Positions 44,723 to 53,982 of a stretch of DNA of 53,982 nucleotides are shown here, in pieces. Position numbers and translations under genes: made by a program. The DNA is from Helicostylum pulchrum. Lineage: Eukaryota; Mucoromycota; Mucoromycetes; Mucorales; Mucoraceae. The number at the start of each line of letters is the position of its first letter. Within the stretch, counting starts at the first letter, position 1. The notes under the pieces were generated by a model that was not told the origin of the DNA, did no database searches, and worked only from the letters and a program-made list of their open reading frames with translations. The stretch spans positions 1-53,982 of the forward strand of contig JAIXMO010000098.1 of assembly GCA_025677825.1 (NCBI GenBank), given 5' to 3'.

Positions 44723-46412
44723 ATGAATAAGCCAAATACTTGCTCTGAACCAAAACCAATAATTCAACATAGAGAACACGATGCAGTTAGTATACCCTCT
44801 TCTACGGAAGAGTATCATCCAGGCCAAGCAGAGCCCGAAATAACCCGCCCTGTATCACACTCTAAACCACCACTGAAAGAACCGACGGTAAAACAAGGAT
44901 TACTATGCATCATTCGATCATCGTGGTTAAACATATTACTTGTTTTTGTACCTCTAGGTTGGGCCTCTAACTTTGTATGGTCACCCACCACCACTTTTAT
45001 TCTAAATTTTCTAGCCATTGTACCACTAGCCAAACTACTGGGTTTTGCAACTGAGGATATTTCACTACGTACTGGTGAAGTGATAGGCGGTTTATTAAAC
45101 GCTACCTTTGGAAACGCTGTCGAATTAATCATCAGTATTATTTCTCTTACCAAAAACTTGGTCGTAGTAGTACAAGCGTCCATGTTGGGTTCCATCTTAT
45201 CCAATTTATTACTGGTACTAGGAATGTGTTTTTTTTGTGGTGGTTGTAAATATAAGGAACAAGTATTCAATATCACTGCCGCACAGACATCTGCTTCCTT
45301 ATTGTTCATCTCCGTCGTTTCCTTACTGTTACCCGCTGCTTTTTATGGTTCCACAATGTCTGCAGAGCCTGCAGAACAAGAGCGTGCTGATATATTACAC
45401 ATATCCAGGGCTACTGCAATTATTTTACTCATCATCTATTTCGCATATCTTGTTTTCCAGGTATTTCTTTTTTTTTGCGCAGTTGGAAGGAAAACAATTA
45501 TAACTTTTTTTTTTTTCTTTAGCTTAAAACGCATAGATCATTGGTATGTCATATTATGTATGTATAATGTTTAATTTCTCTAAAATACATGTATAGTTCC
45601 TACAAGCACCAGTAGAGGCCTTCAAGGTTGAACGAGAATTTAGCCGTATCCGATTAAGAGATCAAGAGGTACAAGAAACACTTGAAGAAGAAGAAGAGGA
45701 GTCAGAGAATCCTTCTATGCCTTGGTGGATGGCTAGTATACTGTATGTACTTTACACATCTTTAAAAAACCTCAATCAGCATATATTTACTTTTTTTTCT
45801 TTCTAGCTTGCTAGTTATTACAGTAGTAGTTGCTATTAGTGCCGAGTTTCTAGTATCTGCTATAGAAAGTGTAGTGGAACAATGGCATATTAGTGAAACA
45901 TTCATCGGCTTAATTATATTACCAATTGTTGGTAACGCTGCTGAACATGTAACTGCAGTTACCGTATCTTATAAAAACAAAGTAAGCTTTTCCCTCTCTC
46001 TCTCTTTTTTTTCTTTTAGAATACATAGTAGCTAAAATCAATTTATAGATGGATTTGGCTTTAGGTGTAGCTGTAGGTTCTAGTATGCAAATAGCTTTAC
46101 TGGTAACCCCCATTATGGTCATTATCGGTTGGGGAATTAATGTAGATATGAGTTTATTCTTTAACATGTACGAAACTGCAGTACTTTTTGCTACTGTTAT
46201 TATGGTGAATTATCTTATCATGGTAAATATTTAATTATTTATATATCCTCTTCTTCCCGTCACTTAATAACTCATCCCCGTTTTTTTTTTTTTTTTGAGT
46301 GTAGGATGGTAAAAGTAATTGGTTAGAAGGATTTATGCTGTGTGCACTATATATCATTATAGCTATTAGTTTTTATTACTATCCTGATTCTGCGGCAGGT
46401 GGTTTAAACTAA
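44723..46412 (+). CDS. VCX1: Vacuolar-type Ca2+/H+ exchanger (CAX family)
   Basis: Five exons (44723-45460, 45597-45742, 45807-45981, 46049-46222, 46305-46412) join to 446 residues. A hydrophilic, Pro-rich N-terminus (~1-70) precedes about eleven membrane helices. The two CAX repeats are recognised by [19 protein letters not shown] (~residues 118-136) and the second signature [10 protein letters not shown] (~336). An acidic loop ([10 protein letters not shown], ~280) separates the halves, as in yeast Vcx1 and plant CAX1. The protein removes Ca2+ from the cytosol into the vacuole using the proton gradient. The symbol is by family. It is convergent with RAD21, with 109 bp between stops. Confidence 0.92.
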
Positions 46413-46521
46413 CACTTGTTTGTTTTGAAGAGAATATTTTTATTTTTTTAAGAAGAAAAAAAAAATGATATAAAAAAAGAAGTAACAAGAGAAAAAAGAA
46501 AAAATGCTTATTTAAAAATGT

Positions 46522-48350
46522 TTAATGTGCAAGCATAGTAGGAGCATTGATTTGAATTTCTCCAAAAGGACGATCTTGCTTAACCTTAACCTTGTTCTTG
46601 GTAGACAATAATAAAATATCATAGAATAACTTGGCTGCCTCTGCCTTCTTACATGTGCTAGAAGCTAATTCACCAAACTTGACTGTGCTACGTGTAGCCA
46701 AGTTGTTGTTGATAGTGGTAAGAGTTGCGTTAGTATGAGGGCTTAATGAGTCGGTAGTTTGAGTCATGGATAAATCATATTCATCAAATTCTCTCATTGT
46801 CTATTATATATAAAAAGTTAGTTAGAACCATAATTACTTCGATTATTTACAAACAAACAAAAAAATTACATTGAATCTGTCAAAAGATCTTTGGTTGAAA
46901 GCAAGGTCGTCATCATCTCCAAAGTCATTATTATCATCATCAAATTGGAAAGCAGAGCTAGTAGTACCGGCGCCAGGTGTAGGAGCACCGAAAGGATCAT
47001 CAAGACGAGGTTGCTTATAAACATCACTATCCACAACAGGAGCACGACGCTTGTTGTTCATACGAGTAAATAAAGACTCTAATTCAGAACCGAGAGCATC
47101 ACCAGAAGGTCGTGTTAATTGAACAGGAGCTTTACTCTTATTAACAACTGTGGCATCCTAAATATAAATATATATACACGAAATATTAATAAACTAAACG
47201 CATAAAAAAATTTTACAGTGTTATAATCATCTTACCCTGGTAAAAATAAGAGAAGAAGTGTCAGTATAATATTTACGAAGATCCTCTTGAGGAATCTCAG
47301 TGACTTGATCAACAACTAATCTCTTACGTCTACGCACAGCGGTTTCAGGCACGGCACCATCAATATCAAACATATTTTCATCTTCAACAATACCAACTTG
47401 TAAAAGATTATCGGAATCTGCATCATTGGTAGAAGGCATATTGAATTCAACGTTATTGTTAAAGAACATGCCATCGTCTCCATAATCAATGTTATCATTA
47501 AGGTCGAAATCGAAATCTACATTGTCGTTATTGATACCGTTGCTGTTTTCACCAAGTGTTAACCCCTTGAGTGGTCCTTCCAAGTTATCTAAATTGAGAC
47601 CGTTATCTGCTAAAGCGCCATTATCACGACGTCCTGCTTCAACACCTTCTTCACGACGTCCAGCTTCCCAGTTTCCAAAACTAAAGTCGTTTTGCATATC
47701 ACTCAATGTAATATTTTGAGAACTGAAATCTCCAAGGCTTTCGAAAATAGGGTCATGATCGGTCAAATTATTGCTATATATAAAAAACAATAAATTACAT
47801 GTAAAAGATAAGCAAGCGCGTACATATATTATTATTACCTAGAGTTAAATGGAAGATCAGGAAGTAAAATGTCGAATTCAGTCAACTTGTCTTGCAAGGT
47901 AATGGTATTGACATTAGCAACAGATTGATGAATATCTGGCATATTGACATCACCCTTCTTAAAAGCCTACAGCAAAGAAAAAGAAAGCATTGTTAGAATA
48001 AATAAATAAATAATGTGTAATTTCTGTTACCAATTTAATTTTAACAAGTGCTTCATTACAATCTTCTAAAAGGTATCTAGTCTTTCTAGAATAAATACGG
48101 ACAACACCAAGCAACAACTGACCAGATAAACGAAGCGCAATAGGCTCAGTTTGTTGATTAGTTGCAATGGCATCTATTCACACTTTTTACTTTAGCAACA
48201 AAATTATAAAAACATTTCTTTTTTTTTACCAATTGTTTTTTCAAGATTAGTTTGTAAGAATTGAGACTTTGAAATCTTTCTTTCCCAATGAGAGGCTAAC
48301 CAAACACGAGCTAAAGGCCCTTGATTCGTTCTTAATTGATCAGAAATCAT
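46522..48350 (-). CDS. RAD21: Cohesin kleisin subunit Rad21/Scc1
   Basis: Six exons (48350-48230, 48173-48031, 47966-47839, 47773-47236, 47157-46870, 46800-46522) join to 498 residues. The N-terminal Rad21/Rec8 domain ([56 protein letters not shown]) binds Smc3. The centre is acidic and Asn-rich and holds two EAGRR motifs (residues 167-171 and 176-180), which fit the ExGRR separase sites of yeast Scc1. The C-terminal winged helix ([22 protein letters not shown]) binds Smc1. The protein closes the cohesin ring that holds sister chromatids. The short linker makes it smaller than yeast Scc1 (566). It is called the mitotic form rather than Rec8 because of the tandem separase-type sites and overall match; that choice is inference. 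Confidence 0.9.
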
Positions 48351-50484
48351 TTTTTTTTTCGTTTTGGTATTATGAAAAAGTAAAAAAAAAAAATATTTGT
48401 ACACTCTCCAAATTGATTATAAGCACCGCTTGGTAACGCGTTCATATTTACGCGTGTAAAATAGTTTCGTTTTAAATAATTTATACTTTTTTGCTTGACA
48501 CAAAAAAAAGGAACTGTTTCTATGGTTAAATTTATCTTAATAATTCAATTGAATTCTTGTCGCCGTGGATAGTTGTTACAGTGATATATGGATGTGTATA
48601 CTTCAATTTATTCTAATAGGTAATTCATCCAGGGCGTAAAACATATAATTCTCTGCGTACCTGAACTTCCTCCCAAAAAAAAAAATATCCTGCCAGTGGT
48701 ATCTACTACTGTTGCTCTCGGTCTCTCGTGAGAAAAATAAATTGTTTTATATATATAACCAGATCAAAGGGTAACCTTAAACAAAATATCTCCCAGGTTA
48801 CAGACTAAAAACTGAGTCAATCAAACTAGAAAAGGATGTTTCTTTAGTTTAGGACTACAGTAGGACCAGAAAGAATATCACAAGAACCACATACACTAGT
48901 CTGTGTTTTTAATCAGGAGACAAAAAGTATCAATTGTGCAGAGAAGCAATACCATATTTTAATATCGCGATATTTTCTTTTTTAAAAAAAAAAGTGAATC
49001 TTAAACTTTGATAAATAACAACTCTTGTTATTCACAGGCTCCTTTTCTTTAAATCGCCTTATATATATTTGGTCGTCCTTCTCGACTAGACTAAACTGCT
49101 ATATGGTCACTCTTTTAATTCATTAGCTAGCGAGTTTACAGTTAGCTTTTTTTTTCTTTTCGAAAAATGAACCATTAGTTTTTTGACAGTTAAAAAAAAA
49201 TGATTGTCTTGTTTTGTTATATATTACATATAGAGACATATTCAAGGGACAGTTATTCTTTTAGTACAATGTCACCAAACAAATCGATTTCACTATACTA
49301 CAATTAGGCTACTAATGTATTGTATATAGAACTAACTACCTTACCAATAACTTATAACATGTAAGAAGCATCAAAGTCCGAGAGGCACGATAAAAAAAAT
49401 TCATGAACATGTATAAATAAATTCATTAAATCATACTTTTTTTTATTCCAAGTACAACACGCAAAAAAAAATATCCTTTGGTAAATTAACTTGTAAGAAA
49501 AAATGAGTTTAGCTTTCTTACTTTACTTGTTTAAGATTTTGTACTCTTTGTGATACTATTGTTCTTTTTAAATTCACAGCACTGGTTATTGGCTTAAAAT
49601 ATATGACCCATACCAGCATATACTGGACGATCGTTACTTTAAACAATCAAACATTTTTTTGATTGGGTTTAGATATTGACAGTGTACATTAAATCACTTA
49701 TCTGTGTAAGAGATACATAACAAGGTTTTTTTTTTCAGAGAGAGAAAAAGTGCACATGACACTATTACTTGCATGTTATTTTTTATGTACAAAAAAAAAT
49801 GGGGGATCAAGATTCCGGTGTTTTAAAAAAAGTTAGTTTTTTTCATCGCATATATCATGGTGAGGGTAAATTGTGTACGTGGGAGTAAATATACTTTACA
49901 TAACATTTAAATGACATTCTGCGTATACTAGCAAAGAAACACAATAGAAAAGTGACGTTTATGCGTATCTGTTGACTCCTAAAAAGAAAAAAAAAAGGGG
50001 GAATGATAAGACTGGTATCATGCATTTAAGATAAGTACCCCAGAATACATGAATATTTTTTTAAAAAAAAAACTCGACTATACTATAAAAGTAATCTTGT
50101 TCGCGTATTTTAAATTATGAGCGAAAAAAAAAGGAACATGCTTCCCTTTTTTAAACATAGTATGACATAGACAATATACACGTATAAAAAAGCAAGATAA
50201 ATATTGTTAAAGCATTGATTTACGTCACATTGTACTCAAAAGATCATGGGAAGCTACAAAGAAAAAGAGAAGAAGTGGGCTGTCGGCTTTACTGGAGCGT
50301 ATTTACTTTTTTGTGATTTTATGATAATTTGTGATCTTACATATTTGTTAATGCGTGAGAGTAAATTGTGGGCGCTCTAAACCTAATCAAAAACTTTATG
50401 TTTTTTTTTAGAAATATAAATACGGATTCGATTTCTTTTTTGATTTCAATCTTCTTTATTTTCCAATTTATAAAACTTTAAAAA
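48351..50484. other. Large gene-free region, about 2.1 kb
   Basis: This is the shared upstream region of RAD21 (minus) and the permease (plus). There are no frames over 60 codons, many oligo-A/T runs, and no repeat unit, tRNA or other RNA gene that I can recognise. A long non-coding transcript or decayed transposon cannot be ruled out. Confidence 0.5.
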
Positions 50485-52852
50485 ATGGATCCAGAAAAAA
50501 GAGAGGTCGATGGTCGATCTCCTTCCATATACTCTCAAAAAGAAGAAACAAAGGTTGAAAACTCATCTGATGCAAGTGACAGAGGTAGCTATCTTGAAAG
50601 CCAACACGAAGATCAACCCCAATTGAAAAGAACTTTGAAGGCTCGTCATTTGGCTGTAAGTTATATTCTTCGTATATACATATACATATATATTCTTATA
50701 TACTAAAGCATACTATTAGATGATTTCGCTTGGCGGCGTTATCGGGCAAGGTCTTTTCCTTTCTGCTGGTGCAAATTTGGCAGCTGCTGGTAAGTCTTTA
50801 ATATATCCGTTGTATACAACGTGATAATATTAACATCGGTTGATAAAATAGGTCCCGCTGGTGCATTGATCGCTTACGGTATCATCGGCTTTATTGTCTT
50901 CTGGGTCACTTTTTCCTTGGGTGAAATGGCAACCTATATCCCAGTATGTATACATAGAAACTTGATCTGATGTTTACCGTAATTTACTTACATATGTGCA
51001 TGATTTCTATTTTTAATAGGTTTCAGGTTCCTTTACCGTCTTTTGTAGACGTTTCGTAGACACATCCTTTGGTACAACAATTGGTTATAATTATTGGGCC
51101 TGTTGGGCTATTATCGTTGCTAGTGAACTTACCGCACTTCCTCTCGTTATGGAGTTCTGGACTACAGCTGTACCATCTTGGGCATGTAAAGTTTAAACTT
51201 CCTTAACTAGATAAATATATAAATATATAATATCTAACGTGACATCTTTCTTTATTCTCTAAACAGGGTCGGGTATGTGGCTAGTTATTATCTTTGTTCT
51301 CAACATGTTTGGTGCTCGTAGTTATGGTGAGGCCGAATACTGGTTCAGTGTGGTACGTATTACACAATCATTGTCAAAATCAAGTATAGACCTTGTGTAC
51401 TAAATAGATTTTTTAAAAAAAAAGATTAAAATCTTGGCTGTGCTTATTTTTATTATTGTTGGTTGTGTCACTTCCGGCGGTCTTATTGGGTAAGATACAT
51501 TGAATTAAGAATACAAGCAATATCCTGATCTAATGATTTTTTCATTAACAGTAACACTACCCCTCACGAAGTATACGGATTCAAGTTTTGGAATGATCCA
51601 GGAGCATTTTCCAAGGATGGTGCTTTAGGTGTTGTAAATGCCTTTGTATTGGCATCTTTCAGTATGCAAGGAACTGAAATCGTTGGTATTACAGCAGGTG
51701 AATGTGAGAACCCAATCAAGGTGAGAAAAAATCACGTATAATTCTACGTCATTTTTGTAACATAACATCTAACTTAAATTGCTTTGTCTTATTAGCAAGT
51801 ACCTCGTGCGATCAAAAATGTATTTTGGCGTATCATTATCTTTTATATTGGGTCAGGTGTGTAGTTTAACAAAATAAGAAAAAAAAAACTCTATCTAGTT
51901 TCGTACGACTAACATTTATATTTTTATAATTGCACAGTCTTTGTTATGGGTATGCTCATTCCTTCTACTGACGAAAGAAATTTGAGTGAGTCTTCATCTG
52001 TTACCATCTCTCCTTTTACAATTGTCTTTGAAAAGGCTGGTTTATCCAGTGTCGCACATGTTATGAATGCAGTTATTCTTATCACAGTAAGTGAAATATT
52101 TAACATCCGGTAAAAAAAAAGTAGATACTGAAATATTACTATCTGATAGATTCTTTCTTGCGCCAATAGTGGTATGTATGTGAGTTCCCGTATGCTCTGT
52201 GCTTTATCTAAAGAAGGACTCGCACACCCTAAGCTTTGTAAGTTACACAAAAACACGATTCTGAATTAATGTTAACCTTATCTATTTTCTTTTCTGCGTT
52301 ACAGCATATATCTCTAAAAGAGGTGTTCCTACTTATGCTTTAATCTGTACTTCGCTCATTAGTCTCGTCACCTTCGCTACTTCTTTTATTCCTGGTAAGG
52401 CTCTTTTTATTGTACTTACTAAACTCTCTGGTGTTGCCGGTTTTGTTACCTGGGGTGGTATCTGTTTCGCTCATTATCGATTCCGTAAAGCTATCAAATA
52501 TCAAGGTCTTAGTATAAAAGATCTTCCTATTATTACACCTTTCCATCCTTTCGGTGATATGTTCGGTATGATTGCTTGTGTTGTAATTGCCTTGATGGCA
52601 GGCTACTCTTACTTTGTACCTGCAGACCCAGTAGGTTTAGTTGGTAATTATGGTGGTCTTATTGCATGTGCTATTCTCTTTATTTCTCTCAAGATCTATT
52701 CTCGATCCAAGTTAATTCCCGTTAGTGAGATTGATATTGTCACAGGTCGTGCTGATGCGTCTTTATACATCGATAAAGATGCTGGTAGAGAAAAGATTCA
52801 AGGACCTTGGTATAAGAAGGCTTGGAGACAATTCGTCATTGTGGTTACATAA
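50485..52852 (+). CDS. Amino-acid permease (yeast-type AAP family)
   Basis: Eleven exons (50485-50655, 50720-50789, 50852-50943, 51020-51185, 51267-51352, 51425-51489, 51552-51720, 51796-51856, 51938-52086, 52150-52237, 52305-52852) close in frame to 554 residues, the usual length of fungal permeases. A ~50-residue charged cytosolic N-terminus leads to twelve membrane helices. The first holds the family signature LGGVIGQGLFLSAGANL, followed by PAGALIAYGIIG. FQGTEIVGI-type residues appear as MQGTEIVGITAGECENPIK. The SRMLCALSKEGLAHP and KRGVPTYAL loop is typical. It imports amino acids with protons at the plasma membrane; substrate range cannot be told. An upstream AT-rich region with a TATAAA-like box near 50417 precedes the start. 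Confidence 0.92.
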
Positions 52853-53309
52853 AGTAACATTTGTATTATAACTCTTTAAATATTTCAACTACTCACGCAT
52901 CCTTAAAGTATATTTTATAATTTCCCTTACACTAAGACTTTCTATATTTAATAAACATTCTTAATCACAATTTACTTTATCAGGTTCGCGTGAGTTACGC
53001 GGAATTAAAAAGCTCTTTTTTTTTCTCTTTTATCTTCTACTTTTGGATTAAAATGTGGGGTTTACATCAATGTAGAAACGAGTCATTTTCAAGCAAAGCC
53101 CATATCATGTTTTAGGTTTTAAAAATCGAATACTTAGCAAATACCGGTTTTATATACTTACTTAGCGTAGACTAGTTTGTTGTCTCTTAAACAGGTTTAT
53201 GGAATAAAAAGGTTTATTTTATGTCTTCTTCTATACAAATGTATAATATATTTATATCTGTATAAGCTTATATATTGTATTTACTTTCTTCTTCATCTAT
53301 TATTCTATT

Positions 53310-53515
53310 TTTTTAGCGCCTTTGTTTTCTGATACCCGTGCAACCAGAGCACTTCTCGTTAAATATGCTCAAATGTGCTCCATCGACTGTAGTATGGTAT
53401 AGATATCTGGCAGCTTTTTTGTATAAAAGGTAAGTGAAAAATAATATGTTGCACTCTTTTTCTGAACGTGTAAAAAGAGCGTGTACAAAGATTTCCCTTT
53501 TTTTTTTTCTTTAAC
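53310..53515 (+). repeat. Dispersed repeat, copy 3
   Basis: It matches copy 2 (30,888-31,100) through the gtatggtatagata block, the TATAAAAGGTAAGTGAAAAA core and the following ATGTTGCACTC. The short frame MLHSFSERVKRACTKIS is then lost in a T run. Confidence 0.55.
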
Positions 53516-53882
53516 TCCACCATGTTGAATATCTTAACCATGAATATAACATTCGCGTCTATTTCTTATTATATATATTTATTTTTTTATTTTTTATTTT
53601 CTTTCAATAAACTTATATTCTAACTATATCAATCATTTTTTATGTCATACTCTGTAGTTAAACCTTACGTATTCCTTCTTTAATGATATTAAATTATAGA
53701 TAAAAACACTTGACAAAGAACCATTTAAGCTCAAAATTTTAAATGAACAATTAAGAATTTTGGTAAACTATAACTATACGTCTCACTAAGGTATTAGCTG
53801 TCGATATAAAATATATCTGTTGATTTTGGGACATCTAAAAAAATCTACTCTGGCATTTTACACTTTAAAAGAAGTACAAGGT

Positions 53883-53919
53883 CACATGCTATCACGTGTT
53901 ATCACGTGAAATTCACGTG
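53883..53919. promoter_or_regulatory. Cluster of CACGTG E-boxes
   Basis: CACGTG occurs at 53893-53898, 53903-53908 and 53914-53919, with a related CACATG at 53883-53888. The spacing of 10-11 bp puts the sites on one face of the helix. CACGTG is the classical bHLH site in fungi. Confidence 0.5.
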
Positions 53920-53982
53920 AAATAGTTTTTTAATCTATGATATATATATTAAAGATTGGTTATTTAAGCATGAAAGCGGGTA

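Larger units (their letters stand above)
52853..53982. other. 3' intergenic region to window end
   Basis: No gene is seen. It contains dispersed-repeat copy 3 and, near the end, a cluster of CACGTG boxes that may belong to the promoter of a gene beyond the window. Confidence 0.5.

Noticed and set aside
1..53982. CRISPR array, rRNA genes, bacterial operons
   Set aside because: No spaced direct repeats, no rRNA signatures, and the spliced gene structure shows a nuclear eukaryotic region.

Overview
The window reads as AT-rich nuclear DNA of a filamentous fungus, most likely an early-diverging one (Mucoromycota, probably Mucorales). The grounds are many short introns (about 50-90 nt) with strong GTAAGT/YAG sites, dense gene packing, and homologues of general eukaryotic and fungal proteins (Not1, Scc1/Rad21, Rad18, Sus1, Rtc4, G-alpha, an Atp17-like subunit). 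The species placement is inference. Exon structures were derived by hand from splice signals, reading phase and family alignment; nearly all close in frame.

Layout. 1-831: 3' part of an Rtc4-domain gene. 1163-1711: unrecognised ORF. 2019-8602 (minus): ATP synthase subunit f, then CCR4-NOT scaffold Not1 in nine exons. 8603-10185: little coding. 10186-11692 (minus): decayed PIF1-type helicase, probably Helitron-derived. 12035-12884 (minus): a compact PQQ-repeat protein. 13625-18342: a copper P1B-ATPase with seven metal-binding domains. 18474-20673: a small secreted protein and an F-box/LRR protein, convergent. 21373-22437: a broken lineage-type gene. 23000-28750 (minus): a low-complexity unknown protein and an importin-13-like karyopherin in 14 exons. 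28958-30241: NAA10 and SUS1/ENY2, tail to tail 7 bp apart. 31401-36322: five tandem PQQ-repeat genes. 36457-37717: a seven-TM DUF4203/TMEM198-like protein. 38944-40207: RAD18. 40880-42081: G-protein alpha. 42623-44316: a Tc1/mariner-type element with 261-bp inverted arms, sitting in the remnant of an I9 protease-inhibitor gene (to 44596). 44723-46412: vacuolar-type Ca2+/H+ exchanger. 46522-48350: cohesin kleisin Rad21/Scc1. 48351-50484: a large gap. 50485-52852: amino-acid permease. 52853-53982: intergenic, with a dispersed-repeat copy and a CACGTG cluster.

Most genes are unrelated housekeeping genes and form no pathway. The most distinctive part is the PQQ-repeat family: six genes in two subfamilies, each with four PQQ-like blades and one intron at the same place, five of them in a tandem array with shared intergenic motifs. 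One copy is losing its C-terminus by frameshift. Other points of note are a Cys-rich insert in the copper pump, a GC-AG intron in SUS1, a three-copy dispersed repeat, and two transposon-type ORFs killed by the same TGG-to-TAG change at conserved tryptophans.
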